A DNA stretch of 64,000 bases from Streptomyces sp. NBC_01317 (GTDB lineage Bacteria > Actinomycetota > Actinomycetes > Streptomycetales > Streptomycetaceae), in contig NZ_CP108393.1 in assembly GCF_035961655.1 (NCBI RefSeq), positions 3,083,501-3,147,500 of the forward strand, written 5' to 3'. Made by a program: the position numbers and the translations under genes. Below, piece by piece: positions 23,338 to 35,900 of the stretch; positions within the stretch are counted from its first letter, which is position 1; the number at the start of each line of letters is the position of its first letter. The notes under the pieces are model-generated. The model saw nothing but the letters and a program-made list of their open reading frames with translations, did not search any database and had not been told where the DNA came from.

Positions 23338-25806
23338 TCAGGACCTCGTGCTCTTCACATCTCCCTTCCCGCACGCGGAGCCGTCCCTGTTCGGGTCGAG
23401 CCTGAGCGGGTCGTCCTTGCCGTTGACCTTCAGCCGGCCGTACTCGTTCGCCGCCAGCCAGTCGCAGCGCGCCTTCGTCGTCGCCTTCACCGTGTCGGGG
23501 AAGACCGTCGGGACACAGACGTTCGCCGAGCCGTAGTGCCGGTCGCAGCCAGCGATCTGCTTGCTCACCGGCGCCGAAGTCCGCTTCTTCTGCGGCTTCT
23601 TGGCGGGCTTCGCCAGGTCACCGGCGAAGTCGTGGACGTGGGCCGAGTCCGCCGCCTTCGCGGCGAGCGCCGGCGGGCCGCCCAGGTGCACCCACTTGGC
23701 AATCGAAGGAATGCCGTTGGCGTCGACCGCGAACAGCATGTACCAGCCGGGCGGCGCCAGGTTCGGGTTGCTGGTGACGTTGAGGTCGACGTTGTTGCCG
23801 TCGACAGTCAACGGCAGGTCCACGAACCGCTGGTTGGGGTCCGACGAGTGCGTCACCGCGGCCGGCCGGATCAACTCCGCCTTGGCGATGGGCCGGTCGA
23901 CCGTGATGCGCTGCGTGTCGCCGTACAGCCACTCGGTGTCGATCAGCGAAGTGATCCGCGGGCGCGGGCCCTTGAGCAGGTACGGCGGGGTGTAGAGCGA
24001 AACGGCTTGGTTCCAGGTGCCGTTGCCGGGGTTGTCGCCCGTCGTCATGACGCGGCCGTCGGGGAGCAGGAACGCGGACGAGTGGTAGCCGCGCGCCTCC
24101 GGGTCGGCCGTGACCGGGTCGAAGGTGTTGGTCACGGGGTCGAACAGGGACGACTCGTACACCGGGTTGGCGCGGTTGTGCAGCGCCCCGCCCGTCTCCA
24201 GCACCTTGCCGTCGGGCAGCAGCACGGCGGAGCCGTACATCTTGCCCTGGCCGCCGGTCTGCGGCTGCGGCCCCGCGCCGAGGTCGACCGTGCCCTGGGG
24301 CAGCGGCGGTCCCGCGACGTACTGCGGGCTGGGTGCCTTGAGGTCGATCAGGTCGGTGATGCGGTTCGCCTCCGGGTTGGAGTCGATGTTGCCGCCGCCG
24401 ATGGTCAGCACCCGCTGGTCCTGCGCGGGCGGCAGCAACACGCTGGCCGACTGGTCGCGTTCGTCCTTGTTCCGCAGGCCCGGGATGTCCGTGACGGTGT
24501 TGGTGTCGTAGTCGTAGATCGCGGATCCGGTGCCCGGGGTACCGTTGCCGAAGACATGGCTGCCGGAGTAGAAGAGGCGGCCGTCCTGCATGAGGATCAT
24601 CGACGGGTACAGGCCCCAGTACGACCAGGTCTGGTTGACCTGCCAGAGCGGCAGCCACTGGTTCTGCGCGGCCGACCAGCGCTCGGCGGTGACCGATCCG
24701 CTGGAGTCCTCGCGCAGCCCGCCGAACGACAGCACGTCACCGTTGCCCATGACCGTGGCGGACGGGTACCAGTGGCCGTCGTTCAGGTCGTTGGTCCTGG
24801 TGTACGCCTCCGTGTCGGGGTCGAAGATGTACGAGTCCTTGAGCCCCTGGTAGCCGATCGTGCCGTCCGCCGACGGGTAGCCCTTGTTGCCGCTCATCAC
24901 CAGCACCCGGCCGTCGGCCAGTTGGACATGGCCGGAGCAGAACATGTCGTCGGGGGTGGGGATCGTACGGTAGGTGCCGGTCTCGGGGTTGTAGACCGCC
25001 GAGGTGAACGTACCGGCCTCGAAGTTCTCGGTGCTGTTTCCCGAGCCCGCGATCAGCAGGACCTTGCCGTTGTTGAGGACCACCGAATGCATCGAGCGCA
25101 CGGGGTTGTCGGTGGGCAGGACCTCCCACCGGCCGTCGGCGCACTCCACCGTCGTGCCGGTGCAGGTCGGCTCCAAGGTGGGCGGGGCGACCTCCTCCAT
25201 CACGTAGTCGTCGGTGGTCACACTGCCCGTGCCGTACACGGAGACACCCCAGGTGATCCGGTCGGTGCCGGGCGGGATCTCGGGGGTACGGACCTCCGCG
25301 CGCTGGTAACCGGCGCTCAGGTCAAGCGTCTTGAGGTCGGTCCAGTACTGCCAGCCGGCCGTGGTGTCGTGCCGGAAGAGCGTGACCGACACATCGGGGG
25401 TGGTGGACTTGTACCAGAGCGAGAGGTCGTACTGCTTGCCGGGCGCCACGGCCGGGGCGCACGCCGCCGTCTCCGTGATCAGCGCCTTGCGGTCGCCGTC
25501 GGCCCGGCGGGTCAGCTCGACCTTCAACGCCTTGGTGCCGGAGTGGGCGTCCGCGACGGTGGCGAAGGTGAAGTCGTTGTCGCCCCAGCCGGACTGCTCC
25601 CAGCAGTACGGCATGGTGTCGCCACCGGTCCCGGCGGTCTCGAAGCCGGGGTTCTTGATGAGGTTCGTCCCGGCCGCCGCCGGCTGCTGGGCGCTGAGGA
25701 ACAGCCCGGCGGTCAGGGCGGCGACGGCGAGCAGGGCGGTACGGCGCCGGGGGCGCGGGGGCGTACGAAATCCGTTACGGACACGGCTCGTTCTCAGAAA
25801 TCTCAC
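23338..25806 (-). CDS. GlxA-like secreted radical-copper oxidase with N-terminal binding domain and Excalibur-like tail
   Basis: An 822-residue exported protein. The signal peptide (ALLAVAALTAGLFLSAQQPAAAG) is followed by a galactose-binding-like module (NLIKNPGFETAG, residues 48-205), then the kelch/DUF1929 galactose-oxidase fold (about 225-690). The copper-radical residues are recognisable: Cys290 in DDMFCSGH with Tyr347 in HWYPSA (the Cys-Tyr crosslink), Tyr-His in RGYHSSAFLLPDGRV, and the His in VTHSSDPNQR. The tail ends with an Excalibur-like calcium motif (RLDPNRDGSACG). GlxA is needed for deposition of the CslA-made glycan at hyphal tips; the same role is inferred here. GTG 25806 overlaps the upstream stop. 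Confidence 0.85.
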   Translation of the reverse strand: MRFLRTSRVRNGFRTPPRPRRRTALLAVAALTAGLFLSAQQPAAAGTNLIKNPGFETAGTGGDTMPYCWEQSGWGDNDFTFATVADAHSGTKALKVELTRRADGDRKALITETAACAPAVAPGKQYDLSLWYKSTTPDVSVTLFRHDTTAGWQYWTDLKTLDLSAGYQRAEVRTPEIPPGTDRITWGVSVYGTGSVTTDDYVMEEVAPPTLEPTCTGTTVECADGRWEVLPTDNPVRSMHSVVLNNGKVLLIAGSGNSTENFEAGTFTSAVYNPETGTYRTIPTPDDMFCSGHVQLADGRVLVMSGNKGYPSADGTIGYQGLKDSYIFDPDTEAYTRTNDLNDGHWYPSATVMGNGDVLSFGGLREDSSGSVTAERWSAAQNQWLPLWQVNQTWSYWGLYPSMILMQDGRLFYSGSHVFGNGTPGTGSAIYDYDTNTVTDIPGLRNKDERDQSASVLLPPAQDQRVLTIGGGNIDSNPEANRITDLIDLKAPSPQYVAGPPLPQGTVDLGAGPQPQTGGQGKMYGSAVLLPDGKVLETGGALHNRANPVYESSLFDPVTNTFDPVTADPEARGYHSSAFLLPDGRVMTTGDNPGNGTWNQAVSLYTPPYLLKGPRPRITSLIDTEWLYGDTQRITVDRPIAKAELIRPAAVTHSSDPNQRFVDLPLTVDGNNVDLNVTSNPNLAPPGWYMLFAVDANGIPSIAKWVHLGGPPALAAKAADSAHVHDFAGDLAKPAKKPQKKRTSAPVSKQIAGCDRHYGSANVCVPTVFPDTVKATTKARCDWLAANEYGRLKVNGKDDPLRLDPNRDGSACGKGDVKSTRS

Positions 25807-27047
25807 CGGCTGATCCTCTCCGTACGAGCACGCGTCACGGCCACCCGGCTCCGCGCCACCGTCCGCCCCGCCGCGGCGGCACGCCGCTCCCGCTTGGGCA
25901 GATAGACCAGCGCCTCCGTGCCCGCGAACCGCAGGACGAACGTCGCCAGCAGCGCGCACGCCGTCGCCGTCAGCACCCCCATGGAGAACTGCGAGACGAA
26001 CAGCGCGATCAGCGGGATGCGCAGCAGCAGGTCGGCGTTGGCGAGCAGCGCGAAGCGGCCCACCCGGTCCGCCCAGTGCCGGTGGACCCGCCGGCTGCGG
26101 AAGAGCAGCACCTCGATGAGGACGAAGTTCCATATCACGCCGAACTGGTTGGCCAGCACCTCGGCAGGCAGGTAGTGCAGCCCGGCCGCCGTCAGTCCGG
26201 CCAGCGCGAGCAGGTTCGGTACGAAGCCGGTCAGCCCGATCAGTCCGAAGGCCAGCATCCGGGCGACCGGCGAGGCCGTCCGCAGCTCCACCAGGTGGCG
26301 CAGGAAGCGCAGGCCCTCCTTGGCGGACGACTTGGACTCGCCGGCGAACCGGTCGCGGAAGACGAACGGCACCTCGGTGGGCTGCTCGGGCCGGCACCGT
26401 ACGGCCAGCTCCAGCAGGATCTTGTAGCCGAGCGGCCGCAGCGCCTCGGAGGTGACGGCACTGCGCCGGATCGCGAAGAATCCGCTCATCGGGTCGCTGA
26501 TGCCGCGCAGGCGCCCCGGGAAGATGCCCTTGGTGAGCCAGGTCGCGGCGCGGGAGACGGCGACGCGGTAGCCGCCGGCCAGTCCGGCCCGGCTGCCGCC
26601 GTCGATGTAGCGGCTGGCGACGACGAGGTCCGCGGACTCCCGCTCGCCCGCCGCGACCAGGTCGGGCACGAGGGCGGGCGGGTGCTGGAGGTCGGCGTCC
26701 ATGACGACGATCCACTCGGAGCCCGCGGCCTTGAGGCCGACGACGACGGCTCCGCCGAGTCCGCCGTCCGGGGTCTCCCGGTGGATGACGCTGACCGGGA
26801 AGGGGCAGTCCTGCGCGGCGGCGGTGATCACCGCGGGGGTGTCGTCCGTCGAGTCGTCGACGAAGAGGACTTCGCAGGGCAGTCTGGCCGGGACGGCGTC
26901 GGTGAGCTGGCGGAGCAACTCCCGTACGTTCCCTGACTCGTTGAAGGTCGGGATGATGACGGTGACGGCTCCGGGCTCGGCCACGGCCGTCGCTTCCAGC
27001 TCCGGGTCGCCGAGCTCGCCGGCTCCGACGGGGGGAAGAATGCTCAT
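25803..27047 (-). CDS. Dpm1-like GT2 glycosyltransferase fused to a GtrA membrane domain
   Basis: A 414-residue protein. Residues about 25-270 are a GT-A fold of the dolichol/polyprenyl-phosphate mannosyltransferase type: VTVIIPTFNESGNV, EVLFVDDSTDDTP, VMDADLQHPPALVPDL. Residues about 280-400 are a GtrA-like domain with four hydrophobic segments (FGLIGLTGFVPNLLALAGL, LIALFVSQFSMGVL). It should load a sugar from a nucleotide donor onto polyprenyl phosphate at the cytosolic face and help it flip, giving the donor for the GT39-type gene upstream. The ATG has GGAGG in front and overlaps the previous stop by 4 bp (ATGA). Confidence 0.9.
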   Translation of the reverse strand: MSILPPVGAGELGDPELEATAVAEPGAVTVIIPTFNESGNVRELLRQLTDAVPARLPCEVLFVDDSTDDTPAVITAAAQDCPFPVSVIHRETPDGGLGGAVVVGLKAAGSEWIVVMDADLQHPPALVPDLVAAGERESADLVVASRYIDGGSRAGLAGGYRVAVSRAATWLTKGIFPGRLRGISDPMSGFFAIRRSAVTSEALRPLGYKILLELAVRCRPEQPTEVPFVFRDRFAGESKSSAKEGLRFLRHLVELRTASPVARMLAFGLIGLTGFVPNLLALAGLTAAGLHYLPAEVLANQFGVIWNFVLIEVLLFRSRRVHRHWADRVGRFALLANADLLLRIPLIALFVSQFSMGVLTATACALLATFVLRFAGTEALVYLPKRERRAAAAGRTVARSRVAVTRARTERISR

Positions 27048-28726
27048 CGCTTGCCTCCCACGATCTGCCGGATCTCGATCCGGTCCTCGCCGGCGCCGAA
27101 CACGGCGACGGCGGTCGAATGGTTGAGGGCGTCCCGGACGTTGGGCAGGTCGCGGGCGTCGCGCCGTACGGTCGGGGAGGCGACGACGTAGTCGAGGTCG
27201 CGCCACCCTCCCGGCATGGTCTTGGTCACGGCGGGGTCGAGGTCCGCCTTGTAGAACCAGATCGCGCCCAGACCCGGTTCATACCCGGCGTGGACCAGGT
27301 CGAGCCACAGCGCGTCGTCGACCAGCACCCGGGCCGAGGACGGGTCGGGCACTTCCTTCGCCATCCATGAAGCGGCCGCCCGGTAGGGGGCGTTGGCGTC
27401 GGCGGTGATCGCGGTGTGGTTGCCGTCGTACCACCGCGGTACGACGTACACGAGCGAGGTCGCGGCGAGCACGCCGAGGGCCGTCCAGCGGGCGACGGTC
27501 AGCGTGCGGCCCTCCTGGGGCCCGCGTCGTTTGCGGAGGATCGCGTGGGTGATGCTCGCGGCGCCGCCCGCCAGCACCAGGGCGAGGAACGGCAGCCCCT
27601 GGATGACGTACATCGCGGGCAGGTAGCCGGTCGGGCGCAGCGCCACGAGGGTGAGGATCACCACGGCGAGGGCCGGTCCGGCGAGGGCGCGGGCGGTGAC
27701 GGACCAGCGCAGGGTGAGCATGAGCAGGACGGCGCCGGCGATCCCGCCGAGCGGCAGGATCCGGTCGTAGTAGAGCCAGGAGCGCAGGACGCCGTTGGAG
27801 CCCGTACCGCTGTCGAGTACAAAGCCGGAGCCGGGGCGGCTCATCTGGTAGACGATGCCGTCCCACAGCGACACGTGGCCGGCCCCCGCCAGCAACTCCC
27901 CTTTGAGCAGGGCGAAGAGGGGGTACGACAGGCCGATCAGCGCGCAGGCGGTGATGGCTCCCGTCACCGCGAACTTACGGGTGTCGCGATGGCTGTGCCG
28001 CCACATGGTCACCAGCAGCGCGGGCAGGATGACCAGCATGGTCTCCTTGGTGAGCACCGCGACGGCGGCGGCGAGACCGGCGGCGAAGTGGTGCCAGAGA
28101 TGGCGGTTGGGCGAGGCCGCGAGGCAGAACGCCAGCAGCATCCACATCACGGCGATGTTGTCGAGGAAGATCTCCCGCTGGAGCACCACGGACAGCGGGG
28201 ACAGTCCGAACAGGACCATCGCCAGGCCGGCCGCCCAGCGCGGCAGCCACAGCCGGCGGGCGAGTATGTAGAGCAGTACGGCGCTGGCCGCGCTGACGAC
28301 CAGCATCGAGAAGCGCATCGGCGCGACGGTCATCGACTCGGGTGAGATGAGCGACGGCAGCCAGGTCAGGAACGCGATCTGCATCCAGCCGAGCGGCGGA
28401 TGGTCGTACCAGTACGTGTAGTGGGCGAGGCCCTTGCCTTCCTGGACCGCCCAGGCCTGGGCCAGGTAGGTGCCCTCGTCGTCGCTGAGGGTGGGGTAGT
28501 GCTGGATGTTCCAGCCCTGGACGATCAGGATCGCGACGAGCAGCACACCGCACAGCAGCAGATCGGACCGCGAGCTCCTGAACCGCACCACCGGGCGGAC
28601 CGTGAGGTGCCGCTTGTCCTTCTTCCTGCCGCCGTCGTGCTTTCCGCCGCCGTGTCGTCCGGGGGCAGGGCTTCGCTGCGCGGGGACGGCCGTTTCGGTC
28701 GTCACCGCGGGGAGGGTGGAGGTCAC
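27044..28726 (-). CDS. GT39/ArnT-like polyprenyl-phosphate sugar transferase
   Basis: A 560-residue polytopic membrane protein with about ten or more hydrophobic segments. The first extracytoplasmic loop carries the GT-C acidic motif region LSDDEGTYLAQAW followed by YWYDHPPLGWMQ, characteristic of the PMT/ArnT/GT39 group, which use lipid-linked sugars on the outer face. A soluble C-terminal region (ADANAPYRAAASWM, VVASPTVRRDARDLP) follows the last span. The donor is presumably the lipid-sugar made by the next gene; the acceptor may be the polymer of the first gene or a secreted protein. It overlaps both neighbours by 4 bp. The N-terminal about 45 residues are charged and cytosolic. Confidence 0.85.
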   Translation of the reverse strand: MTSTLPAVTTETAVPAQRSPAPGRHGGGKHDGGRKKDKRHLTVRPVVRFRSSRSDLLLCGVLLVAILIVQGWNIQHYPTLSDDEGTYLAQAWAVQEGKGLAHYTYWYDHPPLGWMQIAFLTWLPSLISPESMTVAPMRFSMLVVSAASAVLLYILARRLWLPRWAAGLAMVLFGLSPLSVVLQREIFLDNIAVMWMLLAFCLAASPNRHLWHHFAAGLAAAVAVLTKETMLVILPALLVTMWRHSHRDTRKFAVTGAITACALIGLSYPLFALLKGELLAGAGHVSLWDGIVYQMSRPGSGFVLDSGTGSNGVLRSWLYYDRILPLGGIAGAVLLMLTLRWSVTARALAGPALAVVILTLVALRPTGYLPAMYVIQGLPFLALVLAGGAASITHAILRKRRGPQEGRTLTVARWTALGVLAATSLVYVVPRWYDGNHTAITADANAPYRAAASWMAKEVPDPSSARVLVDDALWLDLVHAGYEPGLGAIWFYKADLDPAVTKTMPGGWRDLDYVVASPTVRRDARDLPNVRDALNHSTAVAVFGAGEDRIEIRQIVGGKR

Positions 28727-29979
28727 GCGTGGACGTCCTCTCGGATGAGGTGCGCGCCGACATGACTGGTCAGCTCCCAGTCGCTGCGCCCCCGCTGCTC
28801 GCGGTAGACGGCCCGGATCGCCGCGCCGGCGAGGAGCACCTGGTAGAAGGGGCCGCCGACGACGAGCTTCAGGTAGTGCCAGAAGCGGACGCGCAGCCCG
28901 TACTGCTTGCCGAAGTCGTGGAGCCCGACCACCTCGAAGACGAAGGTGACCATGGCGGTGACGAGCGGCAGGAAGGTGATGAAGGCGATCGCCACGGATA
29001 CGTCGAGGAACAGCGCGATCGCCACGTTGAGCGGGATGACCACGCCGGTGAACGCCTGGAGGAACGGGGTCATCAGGGTGTAGCGGGCGAGCATCCGCTG
29101 CCCGGCCGTGGGGAGTTGCTTCCAGTCCTTCTTGCGGTAGACCTGAAGGAAGCCCTGGTTCCACCGGGTGCGCTGCTTGAGCAGGGACATCAGGGAGCCC
29201 GGGGTCTCCTCGCGGGTCACCATGTCCGAGTCGTACGCGACGACGACCTTCTTGCCGACGCTGGAGAGCCGTACGCCCAGGTCGCAGTCCTCGGCCAGGC
29301 AGTTGGGATCCCAGCCGCCGGCCTCGCGCAGGACGTCGGTCCGTACGAAGACGGTGTTGCCGCCGAGCGGGATGAAGCCCTTCTGGGCGTGCAGGTGGAG
29401 CCTGCTGCGGAACCAGAAGAAGTATTCGAGGCAGTTGCGCAGGCTGTACCAGCTGGAGTGGAAGTTGATCAGCTGGACACCGCCCTGGACCACGTCGGCG
29501 CCCGTGGTGCGGAAGGCGTGGTCGACGTGGGTGAGCAGCTCGGGATGGACCTGGTCCTCGGCGTCGAAGACCCCGACGACCTCGCCGGTGCAGTACGGCA
29601 GCGCGGTGTTGAGCGCCTTCGGTTTGTTCTTCGCCTCGTGGGTGTCGACGACGACCCTGACCCGCCCGGGGTCGCGGGCCGCGGCGCGCTCGGCGACCTC
29701 GGCCGTCTCCGGGTCGTCGTGCCCGACGATGACGATGATCTCGAAGTCGGTGTGGCTGGACTCCAGCAACCGCTTGATGGTCTGCTCCAGCACGGCCTGT
29801 TCGTGACGGGCGGGCAGGAGCAGCGAGAACGAGCCCGGCCGGCCGCCGTCGGGCCGGTCGAAGCTGGTCGAGGCCAGCGTCTCCGGCGTTCTCCAGGCAT
29901 GCATCTGCCACCACAGCGTGAACGCGGCCATCCAGAAAAGTGCAAGTGAAACGGTGGCAATGAACACGGACGTGACCAC
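28723..29979 (-). CDS. CslA-like processive GT2 glycosyltransferase
   Basis: A 418-residue membrane enzyme. One N-terminal span (VFIATVSLALFWMAAFTLWW) is followed by a GT-A domain with the processive beta-glycan synthase signatures: a first Asp region at HDDPETAEV, DAEDQVHPELL, NCLAEDCDLGVRLSSVG (TED-like), and QRTRWNQGFLQV (QxxRW). Two to four spans follow. The family makes cellulose-like or N-acetylglucosamine polymers from UDP-sugars at the inner membrane. Together with a GlxA-like oxidase in the same operon, it suggests a cellulose-like surface glycan. GTG 29979 is chosen for the GAGGGGG site 5 bp upstream. It is the first gene of the operon. Confidence 0.85.
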   Translation of the reverse strand: MVTSVFIATVSLALFWMAAFTLWWQMHAWRTPETLASTSFDRPDGGRPGSFSLLLPARHEQAVLEQTIKRLLESSHTDFEIIVIVGHDDPETAEVAERAAARDPGRVRVVVDTHEAKNKPKALNTALPYCTGEVVGVFDAEDQVHPELLTHVDHAFRTTGADVVQGGVQLINFHSSWYSLRNCLEYFFWFRSRLHLHAQKGFIPLGGNTVFVRTDVLREAGGWDPNCLAEDCDLGVRLSSVGKKVVVAYDSDMVTREETPGSLMSLLKQRTRWNQGFLQVYRKKDWKQLPTAGQRMLARYTLMTPFLQAFTGVVIPLNVAIALFLDVSVAIAFITFLPLVTAMVTFVFEVVGLHDFGKQYGLRVRFWHYLKLVVGGPFYQVLLAGAAIRAVYREQRGRSDWELTSHVGAHLIREDVHA

Positions 29980-30191
29980 ACGGCCCCCCTCGGCCTGGGC
30001 GCACCGCGGCAAGGCCCCCCTTGGCCGCCTGCTGCCCGTCAAACCCCCTGGGACGCAGGTCCCCCCTGCGTACCCCTTGTGTCTCTCGTGAAGAGACTAG
30101 GGGGGACCTGTGACGGTCGGAGGGCTGTTTTGGTGAATACTGCGTTTCAGGCCGATTCGCGTCGCGTCACAATCCGGCCACGGCCGGGGGC

Positions 30192-32258
<2,067 letters not shown>

Positions 32259-32420
32259 GCCCCCATCCTGCCCGAGGGCCGCGCCGCGAACGGTTTCCCC
32301 ACACCCGTTCGCAGGCTCGGTCAAGCGCCGAAGGCCCCGGTGGCCCGGTGATCGCCACACTCAATGGCACCCCAGGCCCCCAGGACGGCTTCCACCTGGT
32401 CTAGCGCCCCCACGACATGG

Positions 32421-32993
32421 TCACAGCGTGGCCCGCGTCGCCAACCGGTCAGGAAGGGCGGTGAAATCGTTCACCGGACGGAACTGATGCAGCCGCCCTG
32501 CCGTATCCCTGCCCTCTGAATAGTCGGCCGTGAAGCACTCGTACTTCCCCGGAGGCAGGGGAAGTTCCAACATTTCACTCGCTTCCAACGTTTCACCAGA
32601 AGCTGCGGCGTCGAACATAACCACCCGATCACGAATATCGAACACAGGCCCGACCTGCCAATCCAGGACACCTTCGATAGAACGTCGCGCAGCTGATACA
32701 AGCGCACTCTCGGACGGTGCATATTGCCATTGCAAGACACACTTCAGATCCGGAATATAAACTGCTGGCAGGGGCTCGTCTGCGACAACCAGTCCCGTCG
32801 CCTCCAACTCTGGGGCCCCCACCCGAACGAGTCCGAGATATTCCTCTACCTCACAGGCCGCTTCATAGTCCGACCCATTACTCCCGAGCCAATGGGTCAA
32901 GCGTGAAGCAGGTAGGACCACGAACGGCCCCCCAGATGATTCGATCCACCGAAGCTCTTCCCCATCACGGCGGACTTCGCTGTCGCCCGTCAT
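32421..32993 (-). CDS. Imm21-family immunity protein
   Basis: A 190-residue acidic protein matching the Imm21 pattern: RWIESSGGPFVVLPASRL near the N-terminus, DYEAACEVEEYLGLVRVG, VVADEPLPAVYIP, and the C-terminal YECFTADYSEGRD. ATG 32993 overlaps the stop of the Rhs toxin gene (ATGA) with AGGGGAA in front, the standard toxin-immunity coupling. It should neutralise the zinc-nuclease-like tip of the upstream Rhs protein. The gene is visibly richer in A and T than its flanks, consistent with acquisition of the tip-immunity pair as a unit. Confidence 0.85.
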   Translation of the reverse strand: MTGDSEVRRDGEELRWIESSGGPFVVLPASRLTHWLGSNGSDYEAACEVEEYLGLVRVGAPELEATGLVVADEPLPAVYIPDLKCVLQWQYAPSESALVSAARRSIEGVLDWQVGPVFDIRDRVVMFDAAASGETLEASEMLELPLPPGKYECFTADYSEGRDTAGRLHQFRPVNDFTALPDRLATRATL

Positions 32994-35900
32994 TTCCCCT
33001 TCAATTCGTATAGTGGTTTCATGATTGGGGCTAGTTGCCGGGCCCAACCTGCCTGCTGTCGACTACATGGCAAACACTGAGGGTAAAGGCGCTGAGGCGT
33101 ACCATTGGGAACCCACGAGCTGATCGGCTGATGGTCCGGAACATAGTGTCCACTCTTTGTGAATGGGTCAATGGAGCCACATGTATGACAGCCGAATGCC
33201 TGACCGATTTCATCGATTCGGCGCCGCTCTTCAGGTGTGAATTTCTGAGACTTACTTGCGGCAGGGATCGACTCCTGCGCAAAATTCCCAAGCGTGCAAA
33301 CGACTTCGGGGTCGCTACGACCGCCAGCATTGTGAACGAGGACTGGCGTGGCCCCCGCCACCACATAGTACGTATGGACGTCGTCCACCGTGAGGTCATG
33401 CGTGCGTTGCCGCTTCGCGTAGTGCACGACCTTGGCGATCTGGACGTGGGTGCCGACGCTCGTGCGTAGTGTCTGGCCCGGCTTGAGGTCTCCCGCGTTC
33501 ACCCACGCCTTGAGCGCGGGAACCCAGAACGGGTGGGTGTCCGTCGCATCGAGGGTCGATGCACCGTCCGGGGTAGCGACCGTCAGCCTGGTGAACTGCT
33601 TGTCGTCCTCGGTGGTGATGGTCGCGACGACCTTCTTCTTCGTCGTCCTCCCCGTATCCGGATCGGTGACCACCACGACGTCACCCGTCTGAACGTCCTC
33701 GATCGCTTTGGTCGTTCCGTCCGCCAACAGCACCCCCGTCCCCGGGAGGAAGCTGTGCGGGACCGCACAGCTTCCTCCCGATTCCAGGATCTGATCAGCC
33801 CACTTCTGCTCCTTGCGCCATTTCCTGATGGCTTTGGCTATCTTCCAGGCGGACTTGGTGAGTTCGAGGGCCTTCTTGGGCCCTGCCGTCCATGGAATGA
33901 CGCCGATCAGAAGACTCCCGCACCCCGCCACACTCCCGCTCACGCAGCTCTGAATGTCATCCAGGCCGATATACGACTTGAATAGATCCCAGCCCACCTT
34001 CTGGATGACCTCAACAACCGGAGTCTTCTTGACCGTCTGGGCACGGACGGTGTCCCGCTTCTGCTGTTTCACCGCTGCTTGCCCGGCCGCCGTGAGTTTC
34101 GGCGGTTTGGCCGCGTGGCCGGGCGGGTTGTTCTCGCAGTTCGCGCACGGGCGGGTGGGGCAGTCGATGTTCGGGCACGCGCCGGAGGGGTCGGCGTGGG
34201 TCAGCGGGTTGTTGCTGCCGTACGCGTAGCCGTTCATCTGCTGCGGATCCGACGTCACCATCACCGGGTCGACGGAGAGGAAACGGCCGAGGGACGGGTC
34301 GTACTCGCGTGCCCCCAGGTGCGTGAGGCCGGTGGTGGTGTCCTTCGTCCCTCCGACGAAACCATTTTGGCCGGGCCAGCTCGTAGGGGACGTACCCCGG
34401 GGATCCCCGAACGGTGTGGAGCGGCGCTGCTGCATCGCGCCGTCGGCGGCGTTGACGGCCAGTTCGGAAGTGCCGTTGTGGTCGCCGATGAGGAAGCTCA
34501 GCTTGTTGTCGTCGGTACGGATCGCCTGATTCCCGTCACCGATGTCGAAGTACTGGGTTCCCTTGGGAGAGGTCGTACCCTTCGTAAGCCTGATCTCGGT
34601 GGAACCGAGGTACAGGATGGTCTCCGACTCGGTGCGCTGGATCAGGCGGTTGCCGTCGGCGTCGTACACGTAGGAGGCGAGGGTCTTCGTGCCCCCGGCG
34701 CCGTCCGGAACCGTGACCTGCTGGAGATGCCCCTCGGTGTCCCAGGCGAGCGTCTGGGTGTTGCCGCCCAGGGTCCGGCTCTTCGTATTGCCCGCAGCGT
34801 CGTACGTGAAGTTGTCGCTCGACGTGCCTGTCGGGCCCGCGGTGTCGACCTGGGTGACCGCATGCGGCCGCACGCCGCCCGGGTCGGGGTACGAGAACGT
34901 ACGCTTGACGTCCTTGCTCGCGTCACCGGATAGGTCGTGGTTGGTGTCCGAGAGCCGGTTGCCGCCGGCATCGTACGAATAGGACTGCCAGTACGGAGCC
35001 GGGCCGCCGAGAAGACCGGCGCCGGGTGTCTCCCCGCAAGTCTGCGTCCCCTGGGTCCACGCCTCAGTCAGCCGGCCCAAGTAGTCATAGATGAAGCACT
35101 GGTTGTCGGTGCCGGCCCGTGAAACGTCCCTGACGGACGTCACGTTGCCCGCCTCGTCGTAGCCGTAGGTGGCGGACTTGTCCGTACCGAGGACGTTCTC
35201 CCGGTTCACCGCGGAGTTGGAAAGTCGCTGCGTCCCAAGCTCGTACGTGTTGTTGACCTGCGTCTTCGCACCGCCGTTGCGGTACGTGTAGGTCAGGGGT
35301 TTGCCGGTGAAGCTGTAGATCGTGCCATCGATGTACGTGGACTGGGTGAGCGACCCCGCGAGCCGGACAGGACGCAGTACCTCGTCATACGTGGGGACGA
35401 CGGTCTCGGCGGGGAGGTTGCCCACCGCCGGATAGCTGACGGACTGGACCGTTCCGTCCACGTTGTACTTGGTATTGCTCTGGTACGACCCGGCCAGCGC
35501 CTCCTCACCCTTCACCGAGGGGATGTTCGTCGTGACCCGGTTCGGCCGGTAGAGCGTGTCGTACTGGCTGTAGGACGTCGTGTAGGCGACTCCGCTCGCT
35601 CCACCGATGTAGCGGCTCACCGAGTCGAGCTGCCCCTCGGCGCCGGACGGATCCCACGTCCGCTTGGTCAGGAGCGGCCCGGAGGCATCCCCCTCGTGGG
35701 TCTCCGTCTCACGGCCGAGACCGTCGTAGACGTGGGTGATCGTCTTCTGGTTGGCGTCCTTGGACCAGATGAGCTGGTCACGGTCGTCGTAGAAGGAGGA
35801 GGAGTCACCCTTGTCGGGATCGTGCGAGCTGATCCGGTTGCCGCGTTGGTCGTAACCGAAGGTCCACTTGTTGGCCGACGGGTCGGTGACCTCGATCAGT

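Noticed and set aside
23150..23374. Small minus-strand frame between the Toprim-like gene and the oxidase gene
   Set aside because: No ribosome site and no similarity. It overlaps the oxidase 3' end and a terminator hairpin; the 240-bp gap appears to hold only the terminator and a promoter region.
30042..30191. A small gene between the DUF255 gene and the glycan operon
   Set aside because: Only about 150 bp, with no ribosome site or conserved peptide; treated as the promoter region of the glycan operon.
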